Of a DNA stretch of 44,197 nt, positions 1 to 7,629 are shown piece after piece. Position 1 is the stretch's first letter. Every line of letters starts with the position of its first letter. The notes beneath the pieces were generated by a model. The model ran no database searches. It had not been told where the DNA came from and saw nothing but the letters and a program-made list of their open reading frames with translations. The stretch spans positions 6,958 through 51,154 of the forward strand of contig DBCN01000121.1 of NCBI GenBank assembly GCA_002293065.1, read 5' to 3'. This DNA comes from Opitutia bacterium UBA957 (GTDB lineage: Bacteria > Verrucomicrobiota > Verrucomicrobiia > Opitutales > UBA953). The position numbers and the translations under genes were made by a program.

Positions 1-1016
1 ATGATAATCCCAGGGCCGCCACGCTGGGTCGCGGTGGCTTGGGGTTGGCTCACGACGGGGCCCGCGGATGAGGCTTGGCCGGGGCCGCGCCGCGGTCCCT
101 CTTCGGGGAAGCCCGGGAGCGGCAGCGAACCGGCGGCAGGGGTTGCGCGCTGAGGGGTCTCGGTGATGGCCTGCGGTAAACGACGCCGGTCCCGATCAGG
201 ATTCGCCACCGCGGCCGGTCCCACGATTTCGCGAGGGAGGTTGAGGCTGCCCTCCGGCGTCGGGAGAGGCGCGCGCTTCGGCAGTTCCGCCAGCGTCGGC
301 TTTCCCACGGTTGCGGGACCGCTGCCATCGACGATGAGTTCAGGTAGGCGTAAAGGGGTTCGCTGACCTTTGCCCATCGGTGCAGCGGTTTCGGGGAGGC
401 GCGGTCGGGGCGCGGCCGGACCATTCACCGGCGAAGGGCTGGCGGTGTCTCCGAGGTGTGCCGCGTCCTTGGTATTCGCCCCTTGCTGGTTGCGGTCGGG
501 CGTGGGTAAGCCAAGCGATGTGGGGCGGCTTGCGTCCGCTGGGCGGCCAGCGAGAGCGGGCAGGGTCGGGGCGGTGTCTGAAACTTTGAGCGCGGGTGCG
601 GGCGTGCCCGTAAGTCCGGGTGTGCCGTCCGGGTTGCGCTTCGGCGCCGTGGTCGCTTGGTCCGGTGCGGGCAATGATGGAGCGTGGCCGGCGTCGGCGC
701 CCTTCGCCTGGGGGGGCGGTGTCGAAACGCCGGCGTCTTTCTTCGGAGCTACGGGATCGTTCCAACCTTCGGAGACCGGATCCGTCGAACGCGTTGGCGG
801 CGTGGACGGCTTCGGTTGGTCGGCGGGCTTGGCTTCGGGTGAAGTGCGCGGAGCGGTCCCTGCGCCGTGCCCGCCGGAGCCATTGCCGCCCTTGGAGGAG
901 CCGAATGGCAGGTAGGACCAGAAGGCGCTATCGGTGAGCGTCTCGGTGGCGCAACCCGAGAGGAACACCAAACCCGCGGCGGCGACCAGGAGGTTCAGTG
1001 AGCGCCGCGCCTTCAT
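1..1016 (-). CDS. Proline-rich lipoprotein, C-terminus cut by the left edge
   Basis: The frame is open from an ATG at 1016 down to the window edge, at least 338 codons without a stop, so the 3' end lies outside. The N-terminus is a lipoprotein signal peptide: basic MKARR, a hydrophobic stretch, then the lipobox LSGC with the lipidated Cys near residue 22. The rest is low-complexity Pro/Ala/Thr/Gly sequence with no recognisable domain, as in an extended periplasmic linker or surface-exposed anchor. The gene starts 3 bp after the stop of the upstream coiled-coil membrane protein, so the two are probably co-transcribed and may act together. Function unknown. Overlapping ORFs in other frames are shorter and lack a signal peptide. 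Confidence 0.75.
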   Translation of the reverse strand, partial: MKARRSLNLLVAAAGLVFLSGCATETLTDSAFWSYLPFGSSKGGNGSGGHGAGTAPRTSPEAKPADQPKPSTPPTRSTDPVSEGWNDPVAPKKDAGVSTPPPQAKGADAGHAPSLPAPDQATTAPKRNPDGTPGLTGTPAPALKVSDTAPTLPALAGRPADASRPTSLGLPTPDRNQQGANTKDAAHLGDTASPSPVNGPAAPRPRLPETAAPMGKGQRTPLRLPELIVDGSGPATVGKPTLAELPKRAPLPTPEGSLNLPREIVGPAAVANPDRDRRRLPQAITETPQRATPAAGSLPLPGFPEEGPRRGPGQASSAGPVVSQPQATATQRGGPGII

Positions 1017-1019
1017 GCC

Positions 1020-3620
1020 TTATTGCGAAAGGATCGACATGGCCGCCATCACCGGCGGGCCGGCCTTGGCGTCGAAGCGAGCCGACATCGTGAACTTCGC
1101 GTCGCGGGCCGTGGCGATGTCCTTCAGGACGTGCACCTGCTGGGCGCCGGGGGCCTGGTTGTCGCCGAGGGCGCCCCGCATGCGTTCCACCATCGCATCA
1201 TAGTCGATGGTATCCAGGCAGCGGTTGATCAGTTTCCAGCCGAGGTCGGGTGATGCGGGGGCATCGACCGCGGCGAGCAGCTTCAGCGGTTCCCGTGGCG
1301 AGGCTTCGTTGAAGCGTTCGAACTGGTAGAGGTAGCTGCCGTTCAGCTTGAGCGTGTCGTTCCCTTGGGTGCTGAGGGCGAGGAGCAACTCGAAGTCCAG
1401 CGAAGGTTGCAGTTGCTCATAGCGTTGCTTCGTCGCCGTGCTCATCGGCAGTTGACGGAAGAAACGGTTGGCGTCGAACCAGAGCGTCAAGGCGCCGGCC
1501 TGCGTGCTGGCGTAGGCGGGGAGCTTGTCGCGGCTCTCGGAGCCCTTGACGGGCTTGCGGGGCGGGGGCGTGAGGCACTGGCGGATCTCCTTCTCCACGC
1601 AAGGGGCCTGCGGGTTGCCTTCGAACTCAACTAAGATGATGGCGGTCCGGTTCGTCAGACCAAAGGTAAAAAACCCGCCTTCTGGATCCATGTACCGGCC
1701 CTCCCCGTGTCGGATCATCGAGCGGCTGCGCGTGAGGTGCGAGGCCGCTTTGCCGGTCTCGCCCCGGATGGAGTTGTTCATTTGGTCCGCCACGCGGGAG
1801 AGGGCGGCTTCGGCGACCACCGGGTCCTGGACCCGGATGACCAACCCGCAGATCATGACCGGTCGATTGGCGTCCGGGGAGGCGACCTTTTGGGTGGGGA
1901 ACTTGGCGAAAGCGTAGAGTTCGGAGTGCGGGTCGAGACCGTTCTTGAGGAGTTCGGCGACGGCGGCGGACATGCCTTTGCCGCCGGTGCGTTCCAGCCA
2001 GGCCGGAAAGGCCTGGTTGGATTTTTGGCGCAGTTCATCGGGCCGGAAGGTGACGACCGCGAAGCTCTCCCCGGGGATGAAGATGGTGGAGTTCGCGTTG
2101 GAGCGGGCCTGCGAATTCGAGCGCTCGGTGATGAAGAACCAGGCGGCGATGAGCGCGATGACCGAGGTCAGGATCACGACGATGGTGACCTCGAGGGCCG
2201 TCCAAGGCGTCTTGCGGTGCACGGGCGCGGCGGCGCTCGTCCCCCCGGGGCCATCGGCGCCGGCCACGGCGGCGGAGCGGCGACGGTGCGTCACGGCCAT
2301 GTTGAAGGCGATGACGAGGCAGACGGCCAGCGGGTCGAACACGGCGACGAGCGAAAGCATCAGCCACTTCACGACGTCATCGGCTTCGGCGTCGAACGCG
2401 CGCGCCACGAAGCGATACGAACCGATGTCGGAGTTGGCGACCTGCTCGCGGAGGCGGTAGACCTCGGTGTTCTTCGTGCGGACGGCAGCGTAGAGCTTCT
2501 CGATTTCCGCTTCGGTCATGGTGACCTTGCCTTGGCCCTGGTCGTTGAGCTCCGCCACCTTCTTTTCGAGGTCGGCGAGCTCCGTCGTCGCGGCCTTCCG
2601 GAGGTCCTTTTCCTCGCCGTCGAGGCGGGCGAGTTCCTTGTCGAAGGTCGCGCGGAGGGAGGCGGTCTCCTGGGCGGAGGTCGCGTTGACCTGCGCTTGG
2701 TCGGCGCGCATCCCCTTGATGCGGGCGTTGGCGTCGGCGCGGATGCGTTCGATGCGGTTGCTCGTTTCGGTCAGTTTTGCGAGGATTTCATCGCGTTCCG
2801 GCTTCTGCTGCTCGCGCAGTTCCTGGCCCTTCCGGACATTGTCCTTCTCGAAGAAGAGGAACTGGCTGGTCGTCCCTTGGCTGGTGTAGGCGGCGACGGC
2901 TTGGTCGAGGACCTTGAGGCGATCGTTCAGGCCGACGACCGTCGACTCTTCGGCCGCGACGTTCTTGGCGATGGCCGCCTCTTCGGCGGCGATGGACTTG
3001 GAGAGCACGGCGCTCTGGTCGCTCGCGCGTTGGGTCGGCACCGCCATTTCGGCGGCGCGCCGGTCGGCGAGGGCCTTGCGCTGTTCCTGGACGCGGGCGA
3101 GGGCCTTGGCTTGGTCCTCCGTGGCTTGGACGAGGCGGGCTTGGGCCTTGGTGAGGTCTTCGCGGCTCGCGGTGTTCACCCGGCTGTTCTTGCCGCGGGC
3201 GTCCTCGACCTGCTTGTTGATTTCGGCGATCTCCTTTTCCAGGTTGGCGATTTGGCCTTCGTTGATCGTGATCTGCGTAACGGTCTTTTCGTAGGCCCGG
3301 GCCAAGAAACCGTAGTTGCCGAGCGAGGTGATGGCGATGAGCGCCACGACCGCCACCGTGAGGTAGAAGCGCATGGCTCCGTTGATCCGGTCCCAGTAGC
3401 GGTAGAGGAAGGAGGCCGCGACCAGCTTGCCGACCTCCAGGCTCGCCGCCATGACCATCACGGGGATCTCCGAGCCGACGAAGAGGAGGCCCAGTCCCCG
3501 CACGGAGAAGTAGGCGGAACACCCGGCGATGTAGAGGGCGGAGGAGACTAGGAGCAGGCGGAATCCCCAGGTCAGGGACTTGGGTTCTTCGCTCGGACCG
3601 TCGTTTTCAGGGGTGCTCAT
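1020..3620 (-). CDS. Membrane protein with a long coiled coil and an exported C-terminal domain
   Basis: An 866-residue protein. Three hydrophobic segments lie near residues 20-48, 51-72 and 85-105. A charged Ala/Glu/Lys-rich coiled coil spans about 110-400, two more membrane segments lie near 417-443 and 473-497, and a soluble domain of about 370 residues ends the chain. The motifs EVGKLVAASFLYRYW (near 62) and VFDPLAVCLVIAFN (near 427) resemble, from memory, a membrane/coiled-coil family common in marine phages. I do not recognise the C-terminal domain, which has several beta-rich stretches. The downstream lipoprotein gene starts 3 bp after the stop, implying an operon. No Shine-Dalgarno sequence precedes the ATG. 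Function unknown; an envelope scaffold or sensor is possible but not shown. Confidence 0.85.
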   Translation of the reverse strand: MSTPENDGPSEEPKSLTWGFRLLLVSSALYIAGCSAYFSVRGLGLLFVGSEIPVMVMAASLEVGKLVAASFLYRYWDRINGAMRFYLTVAVVALIAITSLGNYGFLARAYEKTVTQITINEGQIANLEKEIAEINKQVEDARGKNSRVNTASREDLTKAQARLVQATEDQAKALARVQEQRKALADRRAAEMAVPTQRASDQSAVLSKSIAAEEAAIAKNVAAEESTVVGLNDRLKVLDQAVAAYTSQGTTSQFLFFEKDNVRKGQELREQQKPERDEILAKLTETSNRIERIRADANARIKGMRADQAQVNATSAQETASLRATFDKELARLDGEEKDLRKAATTELADLEKKVAELNDQGQGKVTMTEAEIEKLYAAVRTKNTEVYRLREQVANSDIGSYRFVARAFDAEADDVVKWLMLSLVAVFDPLAVCLVIAFNMAVTHRRRSAAVAGADGPGGTSAAAPVHRKTPWTALEVTIVVILTSVIALIAAWFFITERSNSQARSNANSTIFIPGESFAVVTFRPDELRQKSNQAFPAWLERTGGKGMSAAVAELLKNGLDPHSELYAFAKFPTQKVASPDANRPVMICGLVIRVQDPVVAEAALSRVADQMNNSIRGETGKAASHLTRSRSMIRHGEGRYMDPEGGFFTFGLTNRTAIILVEFEGNPQAPCVEKEIRQCLTPPPRKPVKGSESRDKLPAYASTQAGALTLWFDANRFFRQLPMSTATKQRYEQLQPSLDFELLLALSTQGNDTLKLNGSYLYQFERFNEASPREPLKLLAAVDAPASPDLGWKLINRCLDTIDYDAMVERMRGALGDNQAPGAQQVHVLKDIATARDAKFTMSARFDAKAGPPVMAAMSILSQ

Positions 3621-3745
3621 GGGGTGATTGAGGGTTTTCTACCCATCCTAGGTCCCAATGTCAAAAACGGGTTTTGGCGCCGGTGCTTCCCCCTGTGGGC
3701 GGTGCGGGCTGGCCGGGTGGACTCGGTGGGGCCTCCGGGGCGGCG

Positions 3746-3775
3746 GAATTGTTCTATTTTTGTTATTTAAACGGC
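3746..3775 (+). promoter_or_regulatory. AT-rich island, candidate promoter of the seven-gene run
   Basis: In the 210-bp gap before the DUF1501 gene this is the only clearly AT-rich stretch (centre TTCTATTTTTGTTATTTAA) in otherwise GC-rich DNA. It lies 55-85 bp ahead of the ATG at 3831, and the neighbouring gene on the left is divergent, so a promoter is expected here. I could not fit a convincing -35/-10 pair, so the call rests on composition and position only. Confidence 0.3.
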
Positions 3776-3830
3776 AACCTGAGGCGTCTTCATCTGTCTT
3801 AACCGCAACCCCTGCCTCACCCCCACCGCC

Positions 3831-5162
3831 ATGAAAATGCACCGCTTCTGCCAAGGTGACCACCCCACCATCGGCGCCGGCTTCAGCCGCCGCGACTTCC
3901 TGCACGTCGGGATGTTGGGCACCATCGGTCTGACCCTGCCCAAGCTGATGCAGCTCCAGGCGCTCGAATTGCCGAAGGTCGAGGGCTACGCCGCGACCGC
4001 CGACGCGGTCATCCACATCTACCTGCCCGGCGGCATGGCGCAGCATGAGTCTTGGGATCCGAAGCCGTTTGCGTCGCCGGACTACCGCGGCCCATATACG
4101 CCCATCAAGACGTCCCTTCCGGGCGAGTATGTCGGCGAGAAATTCGTCAACATCGCCAAGATCATGAACAAGCTCACGGTCGTACGTTCGATGACGCACG
4201 GCGAGGCGGCGCATGAACGTGGTACGCATAATATGTTCACGGGTTATCGTCCGAGCCCCGCGATCAAGTTCCCGAGCTTCGGTTCCGTCATCTCGCACGA
4301 GCAAGGCGCCCGGAATAATTTGCCGCCCTATGTCGTGGTGCCGTCGCAGACCGTCCCGGAACAGGGGACGGGCTACATGAGCAGCGCCTTCGGTCCCTTC
4401 GCCTTGGGCAGCGATCCGGCCGACAAGGGCTTCGCGGTGCGCGACCTGCTCTCGCCGAAGGACATCAACCAGCAGCGCTTCGACCGTCGGCGCAGCTTGC
4501 TCGAAAGCGTCGACCAGCATTTCCGCGAGACCGAGAAGTCGGACGCCATCGGCGCGATGGACAGTTTCTATCAGGCCGCCTACGGCCTCGTCAGCAGCGC
4601 CAAGGCCCGCGAGGCCTTCGACCTCACCAAGGAGTCCGAGAAGATGCGCGACGAATACGGCCGCAACGCCGCCGGCCAGCGTTTCCTCCTCGCCCGTCGC
4701 CTCGTCGAGGCCGGCGTCCGCATGGTCTCCGTGAACTTCGGCGGTTGGGATCACCACTCGAACATCAAGAGCGGTTTCGACGGGCAAGCCCCGCAGTTCG
4801 ACCAGGCCTTCGCCCGCCTCATCACCGACCTCGCCGACCGCGGCATGCTCAAGCGCACGCTCGTGATGGTGAGCTCCGAATTCGGCCGCACCCCGCGCGT
4901 CAACGGCACCAACGGCCGTGACCACTGGCCGCGCGTCTTCTCCGTGGCCCTCGCCGGCGGTGGCGTCAAGGAAGGCTACATCCACGGCGCTTCCGATGCC
5001 CTCGGCGGCGAACCTGATCGCGATGCGGTCGGCCCGGAGGACCTCGCCAAGACGATGTACCGTGCACTCGGCATCAACGCCGAGAAGCGCATCGTCTCCG
5101 ATGGCGGTCGGCCCATCGATATCGTCAACGGTGGCCGCGTCATGCAGGAGTGGCTCGCCTGA
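3831..5162 (+). CDS. DUF1501 family Tat-exported protein (sulfatase-like fold)
   Basis: A 443-residue protein that is full length for DUF1501, a family abundant in Planctomycetota and Verrucomicrobiota and related in fold to alkaline phosphatases and sulfatases. The N-terminus has a consensus twin-arginine signal, SRRDFL at residues 19-24, followed by a hydrophobic stretch, so the protein is exported folded. Family hallmarks include HIYLPGGMAQHESWDPKP near 65 and, near the C-terminus, SSEFGRTPRVN and GRDHWPRVFS, which carry likely metal-binding Asp/His residues. Its substrate is unknown; the family usually sits beside DUF1549/DUF1553 cytochrome-like genes, as here. It heads a seven-gene co-directional run. 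The ATG is preceded by C-rich sequence and no Shine-Dalgarno. Confidence 0.93.
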   Translation: MKMHRFCQGDHPTIGAGFSRRDFLHVGMLGTIGLTLPKLMQLQALELPKVEGYAATADAVIHIYLPGGMAQHESWDPKPFASPDYRGPYTPIKTSLPGEYVGEKFVNIAKIMNKLTVVRSMTHGEAAHERGTHNMFTGYRPSPAIKFPSFGSVISHEQGARNNLPPYVVVPSQTVPEQGTGYMSSAFGPFALGSDPADKGFAVRDLLSPKDINQQRFDRRRSLLESVDQHFRETEKSDAIGAMDSFYQAAYGLVSSAKAREAFDLTKESEKMRDEYGRNAAGQRFLLARRLVEAGVRMVSVNFGGWDHHSNIKSGFDGQAPQFDQAFARLITDLADRGMLKRTLVMVSSEFGRTPRVNGTNGRDHWPRVFSVALAGGGVKEGYIHGASDALGGEPDRDAVGPEDLAKTMYRALGINAEKRIVSDGGRPIDIVNGGRVMQEWLA

Positions 5163-5193
5163 GCGCCGTTCCGCGGCTGCCCGACCGCCCACC

Positions 5194-7629
5194 ATGTTGC
5201 TTCGTCTCCTTGCCGTTCTGCTCTGCCTGACGGCGGGCCTGCGCGCGGCTTACCCCGAGTTCACCGCCTGCAAGCCCAACGGCGGTCAGCGTGGCTCCGA
5301 ATTCAAGCTGACCGTGACGGGGACGCGCCTCGAGGACTTCGAGACGCTCCTGTTCTACGATCCGGGGTTCACCGTCAAAAGCGTGGATGCCGTGGCCGCG
5401 GGCAAGGTCGACCTGACCATCGCGGTCGCCGCCAACGCCACCTTGGGGAGTCACTTGGTGCGCGTGCGCACCCGGACGGGCCTGTCCCATCCGCGCCAAT
5501 TCTTCGTCAGTCCCTATCCCACGGTCGAGGAGAAGGAGCCGAACTCGGAGTTCGCCCAAGCCCAGGTCATCCCCTCGAACAGCACGATCGAAGGCATCAT
5601 CCTCACCGAGGATGTGGATTACTTCAAGGTCACGGTGAAGAAGGGCCAGCGGCTCAGCCTCGAGGTCGATGGCCTGCGTCTGGGGTATCTGAACTTCGAT
5701 CCTTACATCGCAATCCTCGACAAGGATCGGTTCGAGAAGGCGGCGTCCGATGACACGATCTTGCATCGGCAAGACGGTTTTTGTTCCTTCGTCGCGGAAT
5801 ACGACGGGGATTACTTCGTGATGGTCCGCGAGTCTTCCTACCGTGGTTCGACGCGCTCCTTCTATCGTCTGCATGTCGGCGACTTCCGCCGTCCGGACGT
5901 GGTCTTCCCCGCGGGCGGCAAGGCGGGCACGAAAGTCGACGTGCGTTTCATCGACGCTCAAGGCGCGTTTGCCGGCGCGGTCACGGTACCTTCCGAGGAG
6001 GACCCGAACCATGAGGTGTTCTCGGCCGAAGCGCCGGCGCCTTCGGGGAATCCCTTCCGGATTTCCGCCATCGATAATTTCCTCGAGGCGGAACCGAACG
6101 GCGCCCGCGAGCAGGCCAATGTCGTCCCCCCCGCCGACGCCTACGCGCTGAATGGCATCATCGGCACGCCCGGCGACGCGGATTACTACCGCCTCACTTT
6201 GAAGAAGGGCCAAGTGCTCACGGGCCACGCTTACGCCCAGGTGCTTGGGTCGCCCCTGGATCCGGTCATCAGCCTGCGGGGCGCCACCGGCGCCGCCTTG
6301 ATCTCCAACGATGATGGGGGCGGGATGCGTCGCCTGGATTCGCGCTTCGAAGTCACGGTGCCGGCGGATGGTGACTACATGCTCAGCATCCGCGATCACT
6401 TGGAGCGCGGCGGGCCCAAGTTCGTCTACCGGGTCGAGCTCACCGCCTCGCAGCCTCGCCTGACCTTTGCTTCGCCCGAGTATTCGGTCAACGATTCGCA
6501 CTACCGGCAGTTCATCGCGGTGCCGCGCGGTGGCCGCATGGCCTTGCTCGAGAACTTCACCCGCACGCGCGTGGGCGGCGATTACCGCTTTGTCGCGCCC
6601 GGGTTGCCGGCCGGGGTGAAGCTGCTGACCGAGCTGGCTCCGAAGGACCTGCCGAATGTGCCGTTGCTGTTCGAGGCCGCGCCGGATGCGCCCTTGGGCC
6701 AAGCCGTCGTCCCGGTCCGCCTGGAGCCCGTCGACGCGCAGAACAAGGTGATCGGCCGTCTCCGGCAGAACTTCGACGTCGTCCGCGACGGCAACGTCAT
6801 CTACCTCACCGACACGGAAGACCGTCTGCCCGTGGTCGTCGTCGAGGAGGCCCCCTATGCGTTGGAGATCGTCCCGCCCAAGGTTCCGCTCGTGCAGAAC
6901 GGCGTCTATGACCTCAAGGTCGTGGCCAAGCGCAAGCCCGGCTTCACCGCCGCCATCCGCGTCTTCATCGTGTGGACGCCGCCCGGGATTTCCTCGCTCG
7001 GGGAGATGACCATCCCCGCGGGGGCCAATGACTGTTCCTTTCAGTTGAACGCGAACGCCGGCGTGGCCACGGCCGAGTGGAAATTCGTCGTGATGGGCGA
7101 AGCCGATGCGGGCAAGGGCCGCGTCTTCAACGCGTCACCGTTCTGTGGCTTGAAGACCCAGCCGGCTTTCGTCGCGGCCCCGGCGTTCCCGATGGCGGCC
7201 ATCGAGCAAGGGCAGGAGGGCGTCGTGACGACCAAACTCGAGCAGCTCCAGCCGTTCGAAGGGGAAGCCGTCGCCCGCTTGATCGGCATTCCTGATACCA
7301 TCGCCTGCCAGCCCATCAAGGTCACGAAGGCGACGACGGACCTGACCTTCCGCCTGAAACCGAGCAAGGACTGTTTCCCCGGCAAGATGGCCAACCTCTT
7401 CATCCAGGTCGACATTCCCGTCGCCGGCGGCACGACGACGCACCGCGTCGCCCTCGGCTCGAGCCTGCGGGTCGATGCCCCGCGCAAGGTCGCCCCCGCC
7501 CCGGTCGCCAAGGTCGAAGCTCCCAAGGCCGAGGCCGCCAAGCCCACGCCGGCCGCCCCCGCCGCCCCGGTCGTCCTTTCCCGACTCGAACAGCTCCGCC
7601 AGCAAGCCGCGGCGGGCAACAAGCAATGA
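5194..7629 (+). CDS. Secreted PPC-domain protein (two pre-peptidase C-terminal domains)
   Basis: An 811-residue exported protein. I chose the ATG at 5194 because it gives an immediate signal peptide (MLLRLLAVLLCLTAGLRA); the longer open frame to 4918 overlaps the DUF1501 gene. An IPT/TIG-like beta domain occupies about 20-105. Two PPC-type beta-sandwich domains follow, each opening with an E-x-E-P-N motif, at about 113-210 (EKEPNSEFAQAQ) and 297-400 (EAEPNGAREQAN). More beta-rich sequence and an Ala/Pro/Lys-rich tail complete it. PPC domains usually mediate binding or targeting of secreted proteins, and no catalytic motif is visible. Its stop overlaps the next start (ATGA at 7626-7629), which implies translational coupling to the DUF1549/DUF1553 gene. 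Confidence 0.88.
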   Translation: MLLRLLAVLLCLTAGLRAAYPEFTACKPNGGQRGSEFKLTVTGTRLEDFETLLFYDPGFTVKSVDAVAAGKVDLTIAVAANATLGSHLVRVRTRTGLSHPRQFFVSPYPTVEEKEPNSEFAQAQVIPSNSTIEGIILTEDVDYFKVTVKKGQRLSLEVDGLRLGYLNFDPYIAILDKDRFEKAASDDTILHRQDGFCSFVAEYDGDYFVMVRESSYRGSTRSFYRLHVGDFRRPDVVFPAGGKAGTKVDVRFIDAQGAFAGAVTVPSEEDPNHEVFSAEAPAPSGNPFRISAIDNFLEAEPNGAREQANVVPPADAYALNGIIGTPGDADYYRLTLKKGQVLTGHAYAQVLGSPLDPVISLRGATGAALISNDDGGGMRRLDSRFEVTVPADGDYMLSIRDHLERGGPKFVYRVELTASQPRLTFASPEYSVNDSHYRQFIAVPRGGRMALLENFTRTRVGGDYRFVAPGLPAGVKLLTELAPKDLPNVPLLFEAAPDAPLGQAVVPVRLEPVDAQNKVIGRLRQNFDVVRDGNVIYLTDTEDRLPVVVVEEAPYALEIVPPKVPLVQNGVYDLKVVAKRKPGFTAAIRVFIVWTPPGISSLGEMTIPAGANDCSFQLNANAGVATAEWKFVVMGEADAGKGRVFNASPFCGLKTQPAFVAAPAFPMAAIEQGQEGVVTTKLEQLQPFEGEAVARLIGIPDTIACQPIKVTKATTDLTFRLKPSKDCFPGKMANLFIQVDIPVAGGTTTHRVALGSSLRVDAPRKVAPAPVAKVEAPKAEAAKPTPAAPAAPVVLSRLEQLRQQAAAGNKQ

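Noticed and set aside
370..915. A 181-codon plus-strand frame near the left edge
   Set aside because: The minus-strand frame here starts with a perfect lipoprotein signal and stays open to the edge; the plus frame has no export signal or domain.
3648..5195. A 515-codon open frame on the minus strand
   Set aside because: It is antisense to the DUF1501 gene, which has a Tat signal and family motifs.
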